Source of the DNA: Panicum virgatum
Lineage: Eukaryota > Streptophyta > Magnoliopsida > Poales > Poaceae
DNA length: 64,000 nt
Direction of reading: 5' to 3'
Assembly (NCBI RefSeq): GCF_016808335.1
Contig: NC_053141.1
Span: 4,642,711-4,706,710, forward strand
Part shown: piece by piece, positions 46,906 through 58,521 of the stretch
Position numbering within the stretch: the stretch's first letter is position 1
How the letters are laid out: every line of letters starts with the position of its first letter
The notes under the pieces: model-generated
The model's input: the letters and a program-made list of their open reading frames with translations, nothing else
What the model was told of the DNA's origin: nothing
The model's database searches: none
Position numbers and translations under genes: made by a program

Positions 46906-47668
46906 GGCAAAATTTGTTGCAGGACACCGTTAAATGGTGCTCTTTGCTCATGTCCATTAAAAAAGTTTGTCTTTGCTCAAAGACACTAAAAACCTATGTA
47001 CATTTGCTGAGGAACATTGTACCTACTATTTTATTCTATTTAATTACAGAGTGACGTTGAAAGATAAATTTACCCCTAGTGCTTATCCTCTCCTGCAGCA
47101 CTGTTTTTTCTCGCGCCTCTCAAACTAGCTGCAGTGCACCGTGCGCCTTGGCCGGAGCTCCCTGCGCAAGGGAAGGCAGACGCGGACAGCCCGGCGGCCG
47201 GCTCTCCCAGCACAGCACGCAAGGGAGGGGTGGACGCGGAAGGGCCAGTCGCCTGCGCTCCCAGCGCGGCAGGCGAGGAAGGTGCGCATGGGCCGGCCGC
47301 CTGGCAGCGCTCCCAGCGAGGGTGGGGTGGACGGGCCGGCCGGCCGGCAGCGCTCTCATCGCGGTGCGCGAGGAAGGGGCGGACGGGCCGGCGGCACTCC
47401 CAACGCGGCGCGGGCTAGCGGTGCTGAGTGCCGCTCGCGAGGGAGGGGCGGACGGGCCGGCAGTGCTCCAGCGCGGTGCGAGGTAGGAGACAGGCAAGAA
47501 CAAGGAGGGAAATTCCTGTAGCTTTCTATTAAAATCTAATATTATAATGGCTTCAGTGTTCTCTAGCAAATTACCACTCTTGAGCAATGTCTTCCAATAA
47601 AAACATTATTTTTTAGTGGCTTGTGACAAAAAACCAACTTTGAACTCTGTCCGATGACCAATTTTGTC
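46906..47668. mobile_element. MULE-like element with a GC-rich core
   Basis: The ends GGCAAAATTTGTTGCAGGACA and TGTCCGATGACCAATTTTGTC (cited only as landmarks) are imperfect inverted repeats of a Mutator type common in grasses. Next to them lie AAATAAAAT (46897-46905) and AAATAAATA (47669-47677), a near-perfect 9-bp duplication. AT-rich ends enclose a strikingly GC-rich core (about 47100-47500) made of an imperfect minisatellite. It carries no transposase. Confidence 0.6.
47195..47490. repeat. GC-rich imperfect minisatellite
   Basis: Four to five imperfect units of about 55-65 bp each contain GCGCTCCCAGCG-like and GGGGCGGACGGGCCGGC-like blocks. All long frames across it on both strands are Ala/Gly/Arg/Pro-rich by-products of the repeat. 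Confidence 0.65.
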
Positions 47669-47795
47669 AAATAAATACGCCCCACCGCGCCCAGAAAAAA
47701 AAAGAAATCGGGACAGGATAAAAAAAATCCGGAGTGGGAGAAAAAAAAAGATTCCACCCACCTCCAACCCTAGCCAATCCACCTCCCCACCAAGC

Positions 47796-50195
47796 ATGAC
47801 GCGGGACGGCGTGCCTCCGGCGGCGCCGCCTCCCCCGGCGGCGGCCGGAGCCGGCGGCGGGGGCGACGGGCCCAGGCGGTGCTCGCAGTGCGGGCACCAC
47901 GGGCACAACGCGCGCACCTGCACCGCGCGGCCCGTCAAGCTCTTCGGCGTGCGCATCGGGGACAGGCCCATGCCCATCCGGAAGAGCGCCAGCATGGGGA
48001 ACCTCGCGCAGCTCGCGGCGGAGGGGGGCGGCGGCGGCGGCGGGAGGGAGGAGGGCTACGGCTCCGACGGGGAGCGCCCGCACAAGAAGCGAGGTGAGCG
48101 AGCGGCCGCGGCCGGGGTTTTGGTGGACCTCTGTTTTCCTTATCCTTGATTTGGGGCGTAAAAAGATTGGATCTTTTTCGATGATTTCGTGCTTGGGTGG
48201 GGGTAGATAGGCATTTTGTGTGAAAAATGATGCGATTTTTATGTTCGTCGGAGTGATCGTTGGGAGGCGAGGGGAATCGTACGGGTTCACGTTGTGTTGG
48301 GCGTTCAGTTCGTGATTCGATCCGGCTGCCTTTCAGTTGGTGATTCGATTGGTTGCCCGCGGGAGGATTTCGGAGGTTTTGTGGTGCCGTGCTGTTTCTG
48401 AATTGTCAGGTGCTCTGCTATCTTTACAGGATCGTGAACGATGATGAATGGGGAGATTAAGGTTTAGTTGGTTGCTGAAACGTATATTGTTTTTCTGGCT
48501 TCTGCTTGACTGATAATGTGTGGCCATTGAATTTTGTTGTTAAGCAGAGGTCATTTTCGTGCTTCTTGTTCACAACTTTTGCTTTAATCTATTCTGGTTT
48601 GTTTCAGGTCTATTCTCTCTTTCATTATGCACTTACTGTGTCATCCAATTTGCATGTTGGAACTGATTAATTGTGTGGCGTTTGTACATTATTATGTAAC
48701 CAGGCTTCTGTTCTGCGCCTTTGCCATTGCCATTCAAGTCAGGTGCCATTTTACATAAGTGACTTGGTTGACCAAACGTTGCATGTTCATGCCATGTATG
48801 ATGATATGCCCCTTATGTGCCTCTGAAACTGTTGATGTGTTGTTTTCTTTCTTATGTTTGTCATGCACCTTTACTGGTCCACCACGATGGACATGTTGCA
48901 GTGGCCACTCTGCACTATGTTTCGTATGATTGTTTGGTTGGATTCCAATTCGTGTAAGCTATAAAATGCCATGTTTTTGTTTTGGTGACAGGTGAGGCAT
49001 GGACAGAAGATGAGCACAAAAAATTTCTACTTGGGTTGAATAAGCTAGGGAAGGGTGCTTGGCGTGGTATTTCCCGTAATTACGTTATCTCGAGGACTCC
49101 TACTCAAGTTGCTAGCCATGCACAGAAGTATTTCAATCGCCAAACAAATGTGCATAGAAGAAAGAGGAGATCAAGCCTCTTCGATATGGTGATTGATGAT
49201 GTGAGCATCTCTCTCTCTCTCTCTGCACCTGTTAACATATTTTTTGCAGCTGCTCTGTATGCTTGCATAGGTTCTATGTTACATGTTCATTCTTTTTCTT
49301 GTGGTACCTGTTGCATCAATAAATAGTGTGCAGTTGCTTGAGCTTGCCTACTTCAATAGGTTATGTTGCGTTCGGATACTCACACTTGACTTAGTTATGC
49401 CATTTCCTTTTCTCTTTAATATTAGTATTAGTATACTTGTCCTCTTCTTAAACTGTTGTAATAATGGTATATAGTAATGGGATGTTCTAAAGTAAGACTT
49501 GTGGACTTGCATATTCTTCCTTATCCCCATCGTTTATCATTTGCTTATATCTGTTTCTTTGTATATGTTTTTCCTGCCAGTCTTCTGATCAGCTGCCGCT
49601 CTCACGTTCATCTTCACAAGAAGTAGAACAAGATGATCCACAGTCTGTTGCGGCCCTTCCTGCCCCTGTGGTCTCTCCTGCTGATGTGGCACCTCCTCCT
49701 GTGTCTGTGGAAGCACCTGCTTCAGTTCCGCTGCCAGTCCAAGTTCCAGTTCCAGTCACGACACCTCAGCCTATGGAACAGGACTCAGTTGCCTCAAGTT
49801 CAAGTGCTGGACAAGCAGGGGTGGTGATGCCAGAAGCCGTGCCCCCCAATCTTTATCCAATGATGATTCCTCCTCCATACTACCACCCTGCATTTGTTCC
49901 AGTACCATGCTACGGTTATGTTCCTTTTAACTATGGGGGGCCACCAGGTGTAGCACAAGTTCCACATGAGGTTGTCAAACCCGTGGCAGTGCACTCAACG
50001 CCCCCGTTGAACGTCAAAGATCTTTATAATATGTCAGAACTGAGTCTGAAGGGTGATGACCCAAATGCAAACAGTGGGGTGCCTGCTTCCCCGTTGCCTC
50101 CAAAGCCGATTGGCAGACCTGAGAGGCAATCTGCTTTCCATGGCAAAGGGCCTGCTGGTGGGTCGTCAGGGGGACTAATTTTTGCAGTCAAGTGA
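47796..50195 (+). CDS. MYB-related (R1, SHAQKYF) transcription factor with N-terminal zinc knuckle
   Basis: Three exons, 47796-48093, 48992-49200 and 49581-50195, give 373 residues. A CX2CX4HX4C zinc knuckle uses Cys29, Cys32, His37 and Cys42. K-L-F-G-V at 48-52 is a motif linked to transcriptional repression in plants. A single MYB repeat (about 101-150, W103 and W123) ends in SHAQKYF at 141-147, followed by basic R-R-K-R-R-S-S. The C-terminal half is Pro/Ser/Val-rich with a Pro/Tyr cluster (PPPYYHPAF). This layout fits the KUA1/MYBH and rice MYBS3 group, which bind TATCCA or I-box-like sites in the nucleus and act mostly as repressors in sugar, light and senescence responses. It is closer to KUA1/MYBH-like members than to MYBS3 as I recall them. 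The start is the first ATG after an A-rich leader. Confidence 0.93.
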
Positions 50196-51339
50196 CTTGA
50201 TTCTGCTCCTAAACATCCATTGATGTGTATGTAATACTTAGAAGATAGCCAAATCATAATAGCATATGCTGCTAAAATGGTGTTGTGGTTTCTTGCAAAG
50301 TAGCTATACTGCACATTTTAGCTTTCGAGTTTGCAAGTCATGATCTGTGGGTAAATATATTGTTAAATAGTTTGTCTTAATGTAGCAGTATTCTTCTATT
50401 TTAATCAATTTGCCCCAATTTGTCATCAATCCCCAAGTTATCAATTGTCAGCACAAGGGAGTTCTTTACTTTCTTTATGGACATGGTTTTGGCAAATTCC
50501 TTTTTAGTTTGGTGTTGAAATTACGTTATGTGTTCTATTTTTAGAGCAACGTTCTGTCAAAGTAGCTGTTATGAAAAAAACATATTACACAGCACCTACA
50601 TGTTGTGTGACTTTGGAAGTTTTCTAAGTCCTGAGCGCATAATTTGTCTATTAACCTGTACCAGTTGTGTCTAGAGGTGTCTAGCATAGCAATTTCCTTT
50701 CTGGAACATGATGAGCCTATAATTTTTAATATAGCTAACAGTATCATTGAATTAATTACCCCATATTCGTATCTCTCTGATTCACAGGGCTGTTTATGCC
50801 TTCTTCAGTGATCATAAATACTGCAACATGTGTAGAGCTGAGATCAAATACGTACTGAAATTATTCAGTATGTGATCTTCTCAAGGTGCACAACCTACCA
50901 TTGCAATAATGTCGATCTAAGGGGAGTTCTTCTCAAGGTGCTGGTATCACACTCATGTATGTGTGGTGCATCCTCCTTTCTGTCATCTTGTAACTGTATT
51001 TTGCATTCCCAGTGTCTCAAATTCCAAATAGATCCTACTTCTTATCAAAGTAGCTCGTGACCACCATAGCTACTTGCCTTTCTTCTCTCACCAAACAAAC
51101 CAGTCTTGAAACCTAACAAAGTAGAAAAATGAGCCAGGAAGCTCTCTACCATTCATTAGTTTTTGAGGAAGTGCGCTCTATATATACACTGATCTATATC
51201 TCTCTACATGAAAATGATTCTCGAACTGCCCTGCACAGAGACATGTGCATCTGACTTCGTATGTTGTATTGTTGTGGCATCTCAACCGACCGGGGACAGA
51301 CTAAATACTTGAGAGAATTTCTTGTTTGCCATCAACATA
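50196..51339. other. 3' flank of the MYB gene and intergenic sequence, no gene seen
   Basis: The first 150-250 bp are probably 3' untranslated sequence. Around 51000-51130 lies a diverged cousin of a motif (CAAATTCCAAATAGATCCTA) that recurs near 54026 and 59222. Confidence 0.45.
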
Positions 51340-51348
51340 AATATAAAT

Positions 51349-51874
51349 GGAAAAAGTCTAAATTACTCCCCTCAACTATAGCCAAAGTCTGGATAACCCC
51401 CTAAACTATTTTTTGGTTTATTTTACCCCTCAAACCATCCCATTTGGTTCAAATTACTCCATACTGTAATTTGTCCTTTTCATTTCTCTATACATAGGTG
51501 GAGTTTTAAGTTGAAATTTACAACATGATAGTACACACCATAACACATATTAGAAAAATAAATCATATTTTTATTATTATTTTGATAGGTTAGGATATTT
51601 AATAATAAATTAGTCGTTGCAGTTCAAAATTATATGAAAACTAATGGGGGAAATTATAAAACTTTTTCTAAATATGCATTGTGATGTCCACTACTACCCT
51701 GCAAAATTTGGAATTAAAATTCAACTTGTGTAAGGAGAAACAAAAAAGATAAATTGTGTTATGGGGTAAAATAAACTAAATGACATAGTTTAGGGGGTAA
51801 ATTGAACCAAGTTATAGTTTAGGGGGTTATCCAAACTTTGGCTATAGTTGAGGGGAGTAAATTGAACTTTTTCC
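51349..51874. mobile_element. MULE-type MITE with perfect 9-bp target-site duplication
   Basis: A 526-bp element whose ends are inverted repeats of at least 60 bp, with landmarks GGAAAAAGT, ACTCCCCTCAACTATAGCCA and GGATAACCCCCTAAACTA. It is flanked by identical AATATAAAT at 51340-51348 and 51875-51883. The interior is AT-rich and non-coding. Confidence 0.93.
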
Positions 51875-51914
51875 AATATAAATCCCAGATTTGCCAAGAA
51901 GTATGTGAATCTTT

Positions 51915-52000
51915 GATTGTGGAATGGGTGGTGTGGGGTGCTGAAGGGTAGATCGTGGAATGGGTGGTGTGGGATGCTGAAGGGCGTGAGGGTGGCAGCG
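51915..52000 (+). repeat. Short tandem duplication
   Basis: GTGGAATGGGTGGTGTGGG followed by ATGCTGAAGGG-like sequence occurs twice head to tail with a period of about 40 bp. Confidence 0.8.
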
Positions 52001-52189
52001 GTGTCAGACTCGGGAAGAGTAGCTGCAACCGCTTATGTTTTCGTCCTTACTTCGCTTAAAAGGATTAACTCGGGGGTTGAAATGCACTTGGCACTTGAAT
52101 TTATATGCTGGTGAGACTCACTCTCAACTAGCGGGGTGGGACAACTCCCCACACATACCATACCACTCGCACTTGGGCCACTAGTGCCC

Positions 52190-54610
52190 TCATTTGTATG
52201 TCAGCCCCAGATTCAATACATTCAGTCTTTATAATGAAAAAAATGCAGTTGTAGTTTGTAATACTCACTACTACAAATTCTATTTTGCGAGGCACTTAAA
52301 AATCAGCTCGGAGGAGGGCACAATTTTTAACCGCCTCGGTTAATGTCCAGCATTAACCGAGGCGGTTATTTTATATTAACCGAGGCAGTTACAAAAAACC
52401 GCCTCGCAAAATGGATTAAGCGAGGCGGACATTTTATTTACCGAGGCGGTTTAAATAACCGTCTCGGTTAATTATTTATGGAGGCGGACATCTATAACAC
52501 AACCGCCTCAAAAAAAACCGGCCCAACTCAAACCCAGTCCGCAGCCCACTGCGGTACTCATCTATAAAACGAAAACTTAACCCTAACCCACGCCACCCCC
52601 ACCCCATCCGGCGCCGCCCCTCACCTCCACACTCTCTCTCTCGCGCGCGCGCCCGGAGCTCGGAGCCCGCCGCCGGCCCCCTCCTCCTCCCCTCACCCCG
52701 ACGCCCTCCGGCGTTAAGGGCGGGACGCGGCGGCCAACTCTGGCGGCCAAGTCCGGTGACGGCGCGGCCCGAGGCCGGATCTGCGCAGCCTGGCGCGTGG
52801 GAGGCCCCGACGGCCGTGCCCCTCCCCGGCAGGAGGACCCCGACGGCCGCGCCCCTCCCCGGTGCGGAACTCCCCGACTCCCTCCTCCTCCTCGCCGGCG
52901 AGGCAGGATCCGACGGCGGGGAGGCGGGATACGACGGCGGTGAGCCAGGATTCAGCAGCGGCGAGGCGGATTCGGCCCCCTTCTTCCCCTCGGACGGCGG
53001 AGCCGGCGGCTGGCGCGGGGGAGATAGGCACCAGCAGATCCAGTGGGGGCGCGGCGACGGCGCAGACGCAGGGCGCGCCGGCGGGCGTGGGCGAGGCTGC
53101 AGCTGGCGGGGGCGGCGCGGATGCGCCGGCAGCGGCCAAGATCTGGGGCATGGATGGGCTCGCCGGGCCCGTGATGGGCTTGGCGGGCTTTCTCTCTTTT
53201 TTTAATTTGTTTATTTGATTTATTGAGGCAGGCGTATAACCGCCTCGGAAAAGGTCACATTTACCGTGACGTTTGGTCCGAGGCGGTTGGGGTTGCCCGC
53301 CTCGGAAAATGGTTTTCAACCGCCTCGGAAAAGCTTTTTTTTGTAGTAGTGACTGTGTCTGACGGCATGACTATGTTATTCATCACATGTTCATATATCG
53401 CTGATTAAAGTAAAAGAGTGCGAAAATTGCTTGATAAAACTAATAACATAACTTACATCAGCATCATATGAAATGAAGTGAATGCGCATCAACACTAGCT
53501 ACAACAGAACAGCCCTGCCGTTTCCTTATGCCCGTCAGGACTCTTGATTCTCCTACTCATTCCCTGTAATTGAAGCCAATGGGAGTTCCATGAATTCCTG
53601 ATGGTTTCACGGTGAGCTCTTTTACAGCGCACAATCGATATAAAGTTCTTTTATTATAGATAACAAGAGATGAATAATGGCTCTTCTACAATCGCCATGT
53701 GAAGGGAGACCATGTTTGCAAATAGGAAAATGACTCTGACATGCAGATATGCAACTGTGGATGTTGTTTTTCCAGGAATCTTCTCAAATCAAAATACCAA
53801 ATCTCGTATCAAGATGATCAGTGTACTCTACTTTAGTACTGCAACTAGCGTTTCAATCTGATTTACTTTGTCTAACAATCCCACTATATAGTCATGATAT
53901 AATTAATGTTCCGATCCACAGAACCACAGTTCAGATAAGAGGATTCGTCTCCATGAGGAGGACCTTCGGAGTGAATTGCCTGCCTTACAACCTCTCACTC
54001 TATTTTGGATTCCTCGCACCTCCAATTCCTAATAGATCTTAGTTGTTGTAGCTAATGGCATCGACTACGTACTCTCATCCTCCTCTTCCCTCTTCCACAG
54101 CCAAAGCTATGCTCTTCACTTTGGAACACAAACTACCTAGACATGCTTTGGTAGGTTGCTACTTCCCCCTTATATCAATCCATGAGGCAGTGACCTATTG
54201 CTAAAAAAAAAAGAGGCAGTGACTTCTTCTCTTTTGAGCGAGTGACGTATCACCTGCAATTTTTGTATACAAGCCATAACTCATAAGGGATCCTATGCTT
54301 TTGAACCTCATAAAGGCCCAAGTCATAGCACTGGCTGGTTTGCATGTTGTCCTGCTTTTCAGTCAGGCTTGGGGGCATTAATTGCCCCTTCATCTCCATT
54401 TGATTCATGCCGCTTGGGTAGCCTTCCTCGTGCTTTTCTTGGCCAATGCATCCATGTCCTGCGGCAAGGTGCCTCTGTGGGTGCTCGGCGGAGCTAGCTC
54501 TCAACGGTGAGGTTCTCCTGTCATTCTAAGGATGGACGACTAATTTCACAAGAAAGCATATTCAACATGCCTGAACTGAAGCGCTTGCAGAATTAATCGT
54601 GATACGATAT
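52190..54610 (+). repeat. Segmental duplication, copy A (contains a CACTA insertion)
   Basis: Apart from the CACTA element at 52266-53351, this stretch is a direct, diverged copy of about 58010-60255. Shared anchors include CATTCAGTCTTTATA, GCTGATTAAAGTAAAAGAGTG, CATCAACACTAGCTACAACA, CTCCATGAGGAGGACCT, CATGCTTTGGTAGGTTGCT and GGATGGACGACTAATTTCAC, in the same order. No gene is supported in it. Confidence 0.85.
52266..53351. mobile_element. Non-autonomous CACTA transposon
   Basis: A 1086-bp element beginning CACTACTACAAA and ending TTTGTAGTAGTG. It is flanked by the 3-bp duplication ACT (52263-52265 and 53352-53354). Subterminal regions carry many copies of ACCGAGGCGGT-like and AACCGCCTCGG-like motifs in both orientations, as expected for CACTA transposase binding. 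The interior (about 52560-53200) is GC-rich, begins like a plant 5' leader (ACCCTAACCC, CTCTCTCTC) and is open in several frames, but has no recognised domain. It may be captured genic DNA. Confidence 0.92.
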
Positions 54611-56051
54611 GTATATTTACATAAAGCCCCCTGACTGGATCCTAAATTTTTCAAATTATTGTTCCTTATCTTGCGCCTGCCATCCTGAACGCCTCCATGC
54701 CCGCCTTCAAGTCCGCCAACTGCCGCTGCGCCATGGCCGGAGTGCTGCGGCCGGTCTTGGAATGGTATCTTAGTGTCACATCTGCCTCTCGTACATCGCG
54801 GCCTTCCTTGTGCTTTCCTCGGCCTAAATCGTGCCATCCCTGTTCTAGCGGTGGCGATGATCCTTGGTGCGGACAGGTGTTCCTATGGCTCGAGTCTGCT
54901 GCCAGTGTTCCTTAACATGTCAATATGATTCTATTCTCTGCAGTTGATCAACCGCTTTTTGTTATGAACACCACGACGATCCTTTTCCTTCAATCTTCTT
55001 GTGACTCTGAAACTTTACCATCGATTCCCGGCGCCTCTCGCTCCAAGTTTTTCTTGTCTAGTAGCTCATGGTACCCTTTTTTGTTCGTCACAATTTTCAG
55101 TCCCTCTCAACAGTTGCTAAAGAAAGCACATTGCTTTCCGTTACCACACGAGGAAAATATATATGCCATAAATCAACTAGGAGCACTGCATTCTTTTTGT
55201 GTGTGTGTGGAGAGACAGTTGCTATAATAAAGAGCTTTCAACCAGCACAAGGTATCTCTATCAAATGCCTGTATATGTTCCTGCAGTAAATGATACTAAT
55301 TGTAAATGCAGTACAAAAAAACACCCTCCATCATCCAAACAGTATTCAATTTCCTGCATGCATGTATAATAGGTGCATGCGTAAATGATACTAATTATAA
55401 TTTTTTTTTGCTCGGGTTGTCTTCCAGTTTCAACCTGGACAACATTGTTACATTGTTACATTGTTAAGCCTGTTTCATGCTTGTAAAAATTTTACATATC
55501 TGTGAATTAGTAATGGAATTCAAAGATGAGTATTCACAGTCTCGCTACAGAACAGTCGACTGGCAGCTGACGAGTATTATGAAAAGACAAATTGTATGCA
55601 TGCAGCAAACAATCTATTCTCGATGTTAGGTGCCCAGATTTGATTGATTGGTTATTTATTTTCAGAATATCTGTGGAGATTCATGGTTTACAAACAAATT
55701 TCTCAAAACTTGGCTAAAGTATGTTTATGACTGCTTTTTTTTTCTTGAGTAGATTGATTGCAGTGGCCAGGGGCACAAAACCTAGGTAAAAGTGTCCTCC
55801 TGCAATACCAAGCAGGCGAGAAGGGAACATGATCTATCTAACATCTTGGCTTCAGTAAGTTGCTAGTTATCTTCTTGAAACTTCAGTTTGCATTCCCAAC
55901 ACCTTCCATTTCTAGTCTTGGAACATCTCACATATTCTCACTCATATGAAAGTTGTTCATCGCAGGAGCCTTGCTACAATAACTACATTAGGATATATAC
56001 AGGAATGCATGAGCCGAGGAAACATGCTATCTATCCTCCTGTACCTGGTGA
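54611..56051. other. Intergenic, no gene seen
   Basis: Several short frames occur, none with family resemblance. GTAAATGATACTAATT occurs twice (about 55287 and 55382), a small direct repeat. Confidence 0.4.
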
Positions 56052-56289
56052 AGTGAGGCTGTGTTTAGTTCGTGAAAAAGTTTGGGTTTTAGTACTATAG
56101 CAAATTTCGTTGTTATTTGACAATTAATATCCAATCATGGAGTAATTAGGCTTAAAAGATTCATCTCGTATAAAACAGTTCTAATGTGTAATTAGCTATT
56201 TTTTCAACTGTATTTAATGCTCCATTCATGTGTCCAAAGACTCCATTTAACGAGTACCATAGGAATTTTTTTTGGAACTAAACAGAGCC
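56052..56289. mobile_element. Tourist-like (PIF/Harbinger) MITE
   Basis: Inverted ends GGCTGTGTTTAGTTC and GAACTAAACAGAGCC enclose about 238 bp. The trinucleotide TGA lies directly outside both ends and fits the 3-bp duplication of PIF/Harbinger elements. Internal words match the degenerate copy at 35155-35345. Confidence 0.85.
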
Positions 56290-58009
56290 TGATTGTGACA
56301 CAGAAATATGTAACTCAAGCATGAATGATACGCCAACCACATTGATGAACTATATAAGCTGGATGAACATTTTCACTGTGGCAGGTGAGATTATATCACT
56401 CTATTCGACTGGTTGTGGCTGGTGGCTGGTTACAGCCATCTATCACGTGTTGCCTCTGTTTGTTCGATCTATCTTCTCATGGAACACACTTTTTGTCGTG
56501 TAGCCGTGCATTTATCAAATGTTCATCTCCTCACTCGGATTGAGCTACTGTAATTTTGATTCCAGATGCCTCCCAAGACTAAGCATTCATCTAACAAAGT
56601 TCTACTTCACCCAACATTCCCTCAGTCATATCTGATTTGCCCTAGGGTCTACAGATTTCCTGGGAAGACACGAGGTGATGACGAAGTCCACACCATTTAT
56701 ACACGATGCAGTAAAGTATATATTGTGGATGTATGTACAAAAATCATCCACATCTGCCTCCATGATTCACCAACCAGCATGACCCCTATTTAATGATATA
56801 TTTTTATTAATTAACAGTGTATAAGGACGATACAATATATTTTTTGTGTGTATGGATATTCAATAAATATTTTGAAGTTAGTTAGGTGGAAAAAGCACGT
56901 TCACATTTTTTTCAAATGAAAAAATATAAATAGTTCAGAAAACAGAATTCACCATTATATTACCATGGTAGAACTCATGGTAAAGCCTGAAGGTAGAAAA
57001 GAGGAAACAAGAGGGTTTGAGTTAGGAATCTCGGTGTAACTGATGTGATGTCATGAAAGAATTGACTATATATATTTTTACAAGTTCTCACCGAGCCACT
57101 CGGTCCACTCTTGTACAGTTATTCCATCTTTAAAATGGATTCCCAATACCTCCTCTCGAACAATCTTACTTGTCTAAAGCACATTGCACTCCTCATTGAA
57201 TCATATCTCCGGACCATTCATTATCCTTATCATTTGACAGAACAAATTTATTTTCTTGGGCAGAACAGTTTTTACTCAACCGGAACATTTTCTTTCTTGA
57301 GTGGAACATTCACATATCCGACTGATGGATATGCAGAATATGGGACGGGTTGAGATCGAGTAAATCTGTTAAATCAGTTGCTATGCGCTGGCACACTGGA
57401 ATGAGCTGCTCACCAATCAACAGCTCTTTTCCTTATATACAACTTGCAGTTTCTATATATGTCAGATGACCGAGGTACAATGAGGAATGATTAGCGTTTA
57501 GAATTCTATTTGTACATTGATTGATAGTCCAGAAACCTCCTCACTTCCCTCTTTAACCCACCGCACGCAGGCAACACACACACGCTACCTCCTTAGGCCA
57601 TCGTCTAATCCGGACCAGATGTCCTAACATTGGGCCGACGCTGACGGCGTCCTCTCCGTGGGCCTTGCGTAACTTCAGGAAGAGATCCATATGATCAAGG
57701 TAGTTTATTTTCAATTCCTGACACCTCCAATTCCAAGTTCATATTATTGCTTTATTATCCAATAGAGAAGCGGCTACCATAAAAAAAAAGAGAGAAGCAG
57801 CTAATGGTCTCCGGGCATACACTTTTCAAATATTGCGTTCTACTACCAAACTCAAACACTTTCTCTTGGCTTTGGAATGTGAAGCTTCGAAGTTTGCTAC
57901 GTCCTTTTTATCAGTGTGTGAGGCAATGGGCTATGCTCTTACCAATATTTGGCATACCACCAGCATGTTGTATTCAAGTCCCTAGAGGGGCATGTGCACA
58001 AGCATGTAC
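56290..58009. other. Intergenic, no gene seen
   Basis: AT-rich sequence with short unsupported frames. CACCTCCAATTCCAAGTTC near 57723 is a further relative of the motif in the duplicated segments. Confidence 0.4.
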
Positions 58010-58236
58010 TTCTACTGAAACATGCAGAGGAGCCCCTCATTTTGTATGTCAGTCCCATATTAAATACATTTTTTTCTAGAGAAAAGGAGTACTCCCGCTT
58101 TAGTTCACCGAAACAAAGCATAAGGTTCAGGTTTGCAGTTCACACAACACTAAAGAAGAAACAAACTCTAGGTAAACATAAGCAAAGCAGCAAAACTCTG
58201 CGTGTCAAACATGGGCATCCGCAGCAGGGACAGCCA

Positions 58237-58521
58237 CTAAATCAGATAGACTTCTTGCCGCCTCTTGTAGCATGGCATTGTCCAAACCCCTGCCCAATCA
58301 ACACTGCCGAATCTGAGTTCTGCACCATCTGGGAGCTTGAGGAAGTTGTAGTCGTTTCCCAATCCCAGGTTAAGCTTAGAGGTTGATGCAGTCTTGCTGT
58401 GAGGCTCTCCACCGCCTGATCTAGCTACAGCAAGTTTGCAGCCTTGTATAGAGCCCGCCAGTTCTTCAGGGTTTTGATCAATCTGAGCAGCAGATCCTTC
58501 TCGCTTCTCCACTTTTCTCAC
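58237..58521 (-). CDS. Candidate terminal exon of unknown family
   Basis: A minus-strand frame of about 94 codons begins right after TTTTCAG, a good acceptor site, and ends at a stop at 58237. The sequence is not repetitive or low-complexity. Near the end it includes L-N-L-G-L-G-N-D-Y-N-F and L-P-D-G-A-E-L-R-F. No upstream exon with a matching donor was found within several kilobases. The exon sits in a stretch that is present only in copy B of the segmental duplication. It may be a fragment carried there by a transposon. I do not recognise the family. Confidence 0.3.
   Translation of the reverse strand: MRKVEKREGSAAQIDQNPEELAGSIQGCKLAVARSGGGEPHSKTASTSKLNLGLGNDYNFLKLPDGAELRFGSVDWAGVWTMPCYKRRQEVYLI

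Noticed and set aside
47079..47587. Overlapping 94-155-residue frames on both strands
   Set aside because: They are by-products of the GC-rich minisatellite. No domain is seen in any frame.
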